Source: Alphaproteobacteria bacterium (GTDB lineage Bacteria > Pseudomonadota > Alphaproteobacteria > ATCC43930 > CGMCC-115725). From it: DNA of 35,261 nt. The DNA lies in the NCBI GenBank assembly GCA_030042035.1, contig JASIAN010000155.1:1-35261 (forward strand). The letters are read 5' to 3'. The position numbers were made by a program, and so were the translations under genes. This document shows, one piece after another, positions 34,278 to 35,261 of the stretch (position 1 is the stretch's first letter; the number at the start of each line of letters is the position of its first letter). The notes beneath the pieces were generated by a model that was not told the origin of the DNA, did no database searches, and saw nothing but the letters and a program-made list of their open reading frames with translations.

Positions 34278-34520
34278 TCAGGCCTCGTCGATGCGGCGGG
34301 GTTGCCGCGTCGCTGCGCTCTTCGCAATGACGCGCCATCTTGCTCCGCCCGCCGCCGCGAGGCGCACGTCGAACGCCGCCTCATCGATCGCCTCGCCGCG
34401 CTCGCGCGCGGTGAGGGGGGCCTGCCGATCGGCGGGAGGCGGCAGGCTGTCGACCTGCCCGGTCAGGATGCGGTCGCGGCTGGTCTGCACGGCTCGATGC
34501 TCCGGTTGCGGAGTCGCCAC
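34278..34520 (-). CDS. Possible small hypothetical protein with repeat-derived tail
   Basis: An 80-residue ORF starting with GTG at 34520. The first part (VQTSRDRILTGQVDSLPPPA and ARERGEAIDEAAFDVRLAAA) has strong GC preference at third positions, like real genes around it. The last about 25 residues (RWRVIAKSAATRQPRR) come from an intergenic repeat, which suggests a gene truncated or extended by repeat insertion, or an accidental ORF. It lies just before serB on the same strand, with its stop 1 nt before the serB GTG. No family is recognised. Confidence 0.35.
   Translation of the reverse strand: MATPQPEHRAVQTSRDRILTGQVDSLPPPADRQAPLTARERGEAIDEAAFDVRLAAAGGARWRVIAKSAATRQPRRIDEA
34298..34336 (-). 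repeat. Alphaproteobacterial intergenic repeat of the CGTCATTGCGA type
   Basis: On the minus strand the stretch reads CGTCATTGCGAAGAGCGCAG, then CGACGCGGCAACCCC. It matches in form the widespread intergenic repeat that yields the spurious peptide HCEERSDAA when translated, which indeed appears here in one frame. Only one copy is present in the window. It sits about 20 nt upstream of serB and may fold in the mRNA. Confidence 0.7.
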
Positions 34521-34544
34521 CGCACCTTAATCGATCGCGCCGGA

Positions 34545-34566
34545 TAAAGGGCAGCCGCGAGGCTGC
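34545..34566 (-). terminator. Possible terminator after the cytochrome gene
   Basis: GCAGCC and GGCTGC form a 6-bp stem around a 4-nt loop (34551-34566), followed on the minus strand by CCTTTATCC. It lies 32 nt after the cytochrome stop. The T-run is short and the stem modest, so this is tentative. Confidence 0.35.
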
Positions 34567-34598
34567 TTGTTGATCCCGTGGAGAGGGGATGAACCCGC

Positions 34599-35261
34599 CT
34601 ACCGCCACCGTTCGTCCGCGAGACGGGGCGCCGCGGCGCGCCCGGTCGCGGGCGGCAGCTCCGCGGATGTCCCAAGGCGATGGGGTTGCGTGCCGCTGCC
34701 CGGGGAGTGGTCTTCGGGGGCCCTCGTCATCGCCCCCATCGCGTCGGGAATGTCGCCGATGTGATAATTGTGGCAGGTCGTGCACGCCGCCGACGCGCGG
34801 CCCGCAACGTGACAGGAAGCGCACAGATTCTTCTTGATCGGCTCAAATGACGCGGCAAAGACGAACGGGTTGCCGTGCTTGTAGGTCGCGGAAAAATCGG
34901 GTGTCGCGTTGAACTGATGGCAGGTTTTGCAGCCCTCCGATCCGAACAGGGTCAGGTGCGGCAGGTGCGCGAATTTTGTAAAGCCATGCTGCGCCGGATC
35001 GGGGCGAAATGGAAACCAATTGACCAGTCGCGACCCGTCGGGACCGCGATCGACGCTGTGGCATTCACCGCACGCGCCGGGCGCGCTCGGGTTGGACAGG
35101 CGCTCGAATAACTGCCGGGCTGACCCATTCCGTTCGCCCGCTTCCCGGCCGATGACATCGAGCCAGGCCCGCAAGAACTGGTCCGCATGTCCCGCCGGCC
35201 GGTAGTACAGAAAATAGTCCTGCCGGTACCAGCCGCCGCCGAGCTTGGTCCACGCTTCGCT
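34599..35261 (-). CDS. Multihaem c-type cytochrome (5' end beyond window)
   Basis: The last 220 residues of an exported electron-transfer protein; its start and signal peptide are outside the window. Four CxxCH haem sites are seen in order: CGECH, CKTCH, CASCH and CTTCH. FTKFAHLPHL supplies likely distal His ligands in the manner of c3/c7-type cytochromes. The visible N-terminal part (WTKLGGGWYRQDYFLYYRPA, then GHADQFLRAWLDVIG) has no haem site. The C-terminal 40 residues are hydrophilic and low in complexity. The protein would act in the periplasm; its donor and acceptor are unknown because the neighbours lie off the window. Confidence 0.85.
   Translation of the reverse strand, partial: SEAWTKLGGGWYRQDYFLYYRPAGHADQFLRAWLDVIGREAGERNGSARQLFERLSNPSAPGACGECHSVDRGPDGSRLVNWFPFRPDPAQHGFTKFAHLPHLTLFGSEGCKTCHQFNATPDFSATYKHGNPFVFAASFEPIKKNLCASCHVAGRASAACTTCHNYHIGDIPDAMGAMTRAPEDHSPGSGTQPHRLGTSAELPPATGRAAAPRLADERWR

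Noticed and set aside
33925-34338. Frame giving the peptide ARHCEERSDAA
   Set aside because: This is the standard spurious translation of the CGTCATTGCGA-type intergenic repeat, and the rest is a shadow of serB.

Overview
The window is a GC-rich stretch of an alphaproteobacterial chromosome. The lineage is probably Rhodospirillales or Hyphomicrobiales. This is inferred from strong GC bias at third codon positions, the tight murA-DUF2948-hisG-hisD-UPF0262-maf-rng cluster, the hflK-hflC-DUF2065-degP//serB block, and an intergenic repeat of the 'CGTCATTGCGA...' type. No phage, insertion sequence, integrase or CRISPR array is visible.

Layout. (1) 1-5945, minus strand: a compact housekeeping operon read from a small basic protein through murA, DUF2948, hisG, hisD, UPF0262 and maf to a ribonuclease E/G gene cut by the window start. 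Neighbouring genes overlap by a few bases or lie 1 nt apart. (2) 6125-6199: tRNA-Thr(GGT). (3) 6602-13007, plus strand: a carbohydrate-type ABC importer with two permeases, a strong intrinsic terminator, then three tandem paralogous Tat-exported solute-binding proteins. No ATPase gene is present. (4) 13376-16378, minus strand: two TadE-like pseudopilins and a long TadG-like protein with a Gly/Ser-rich, probably beta-helical body, away from any Tad secretion machinery. (5) 16702-23858: a class II aldolase/SDR fusion, a tyrosine-rich exported peptide, a FabG-like SDR, an amidase, an RlmM-like 2'-O-methyltransferase and a Gfo/Idh/MocA oxidoreductase. (6) 23865-25622, minus strand: a THI5/SsuA-like periplasmic binding domain joined through one membrane helix to a degenerate histidine-kinase ATPase domain. 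(7) 25830-28095, plus strand: an amidohydrolase, a VOC protein and a DOPA-4,5-dioxygenase-family protein, resembling a small aromatic ring-cleavage cassette. (8) 28101-34276: mrp, then hflK-hflC-DUF2065-degP, with serB converging on degP. (9) 34277-35261: a repeat-bearing short ORF and a multihaem cytochrome c gene cut by the window end.

How the parts work together. The left operon joins histidine synthesis (hisG, hisD), peptidoglycan precursor synthesis (murA), nucleotide house-cleaning (maf) and RNA processing (rng). The central part is accessory metabolism: sugar-like uptake by one permease pair with several binding proteins, followed by sugar or polyol aldolases and dehydrogenases. The right part is membrane and periplasmic protein quality control (HflKC, DegP) with Fe-S cluster loading (Mrp).

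The items most worth a second look are the binding-protein/pseudokinase fusion, the triplicated solute-binding proteins, the isolated TadE/TadE/TadG trio with its beta-helix-like TadG, and the three-gene ring-cleavage cassette. No wholly new system can be demonstrated from sequence alone.
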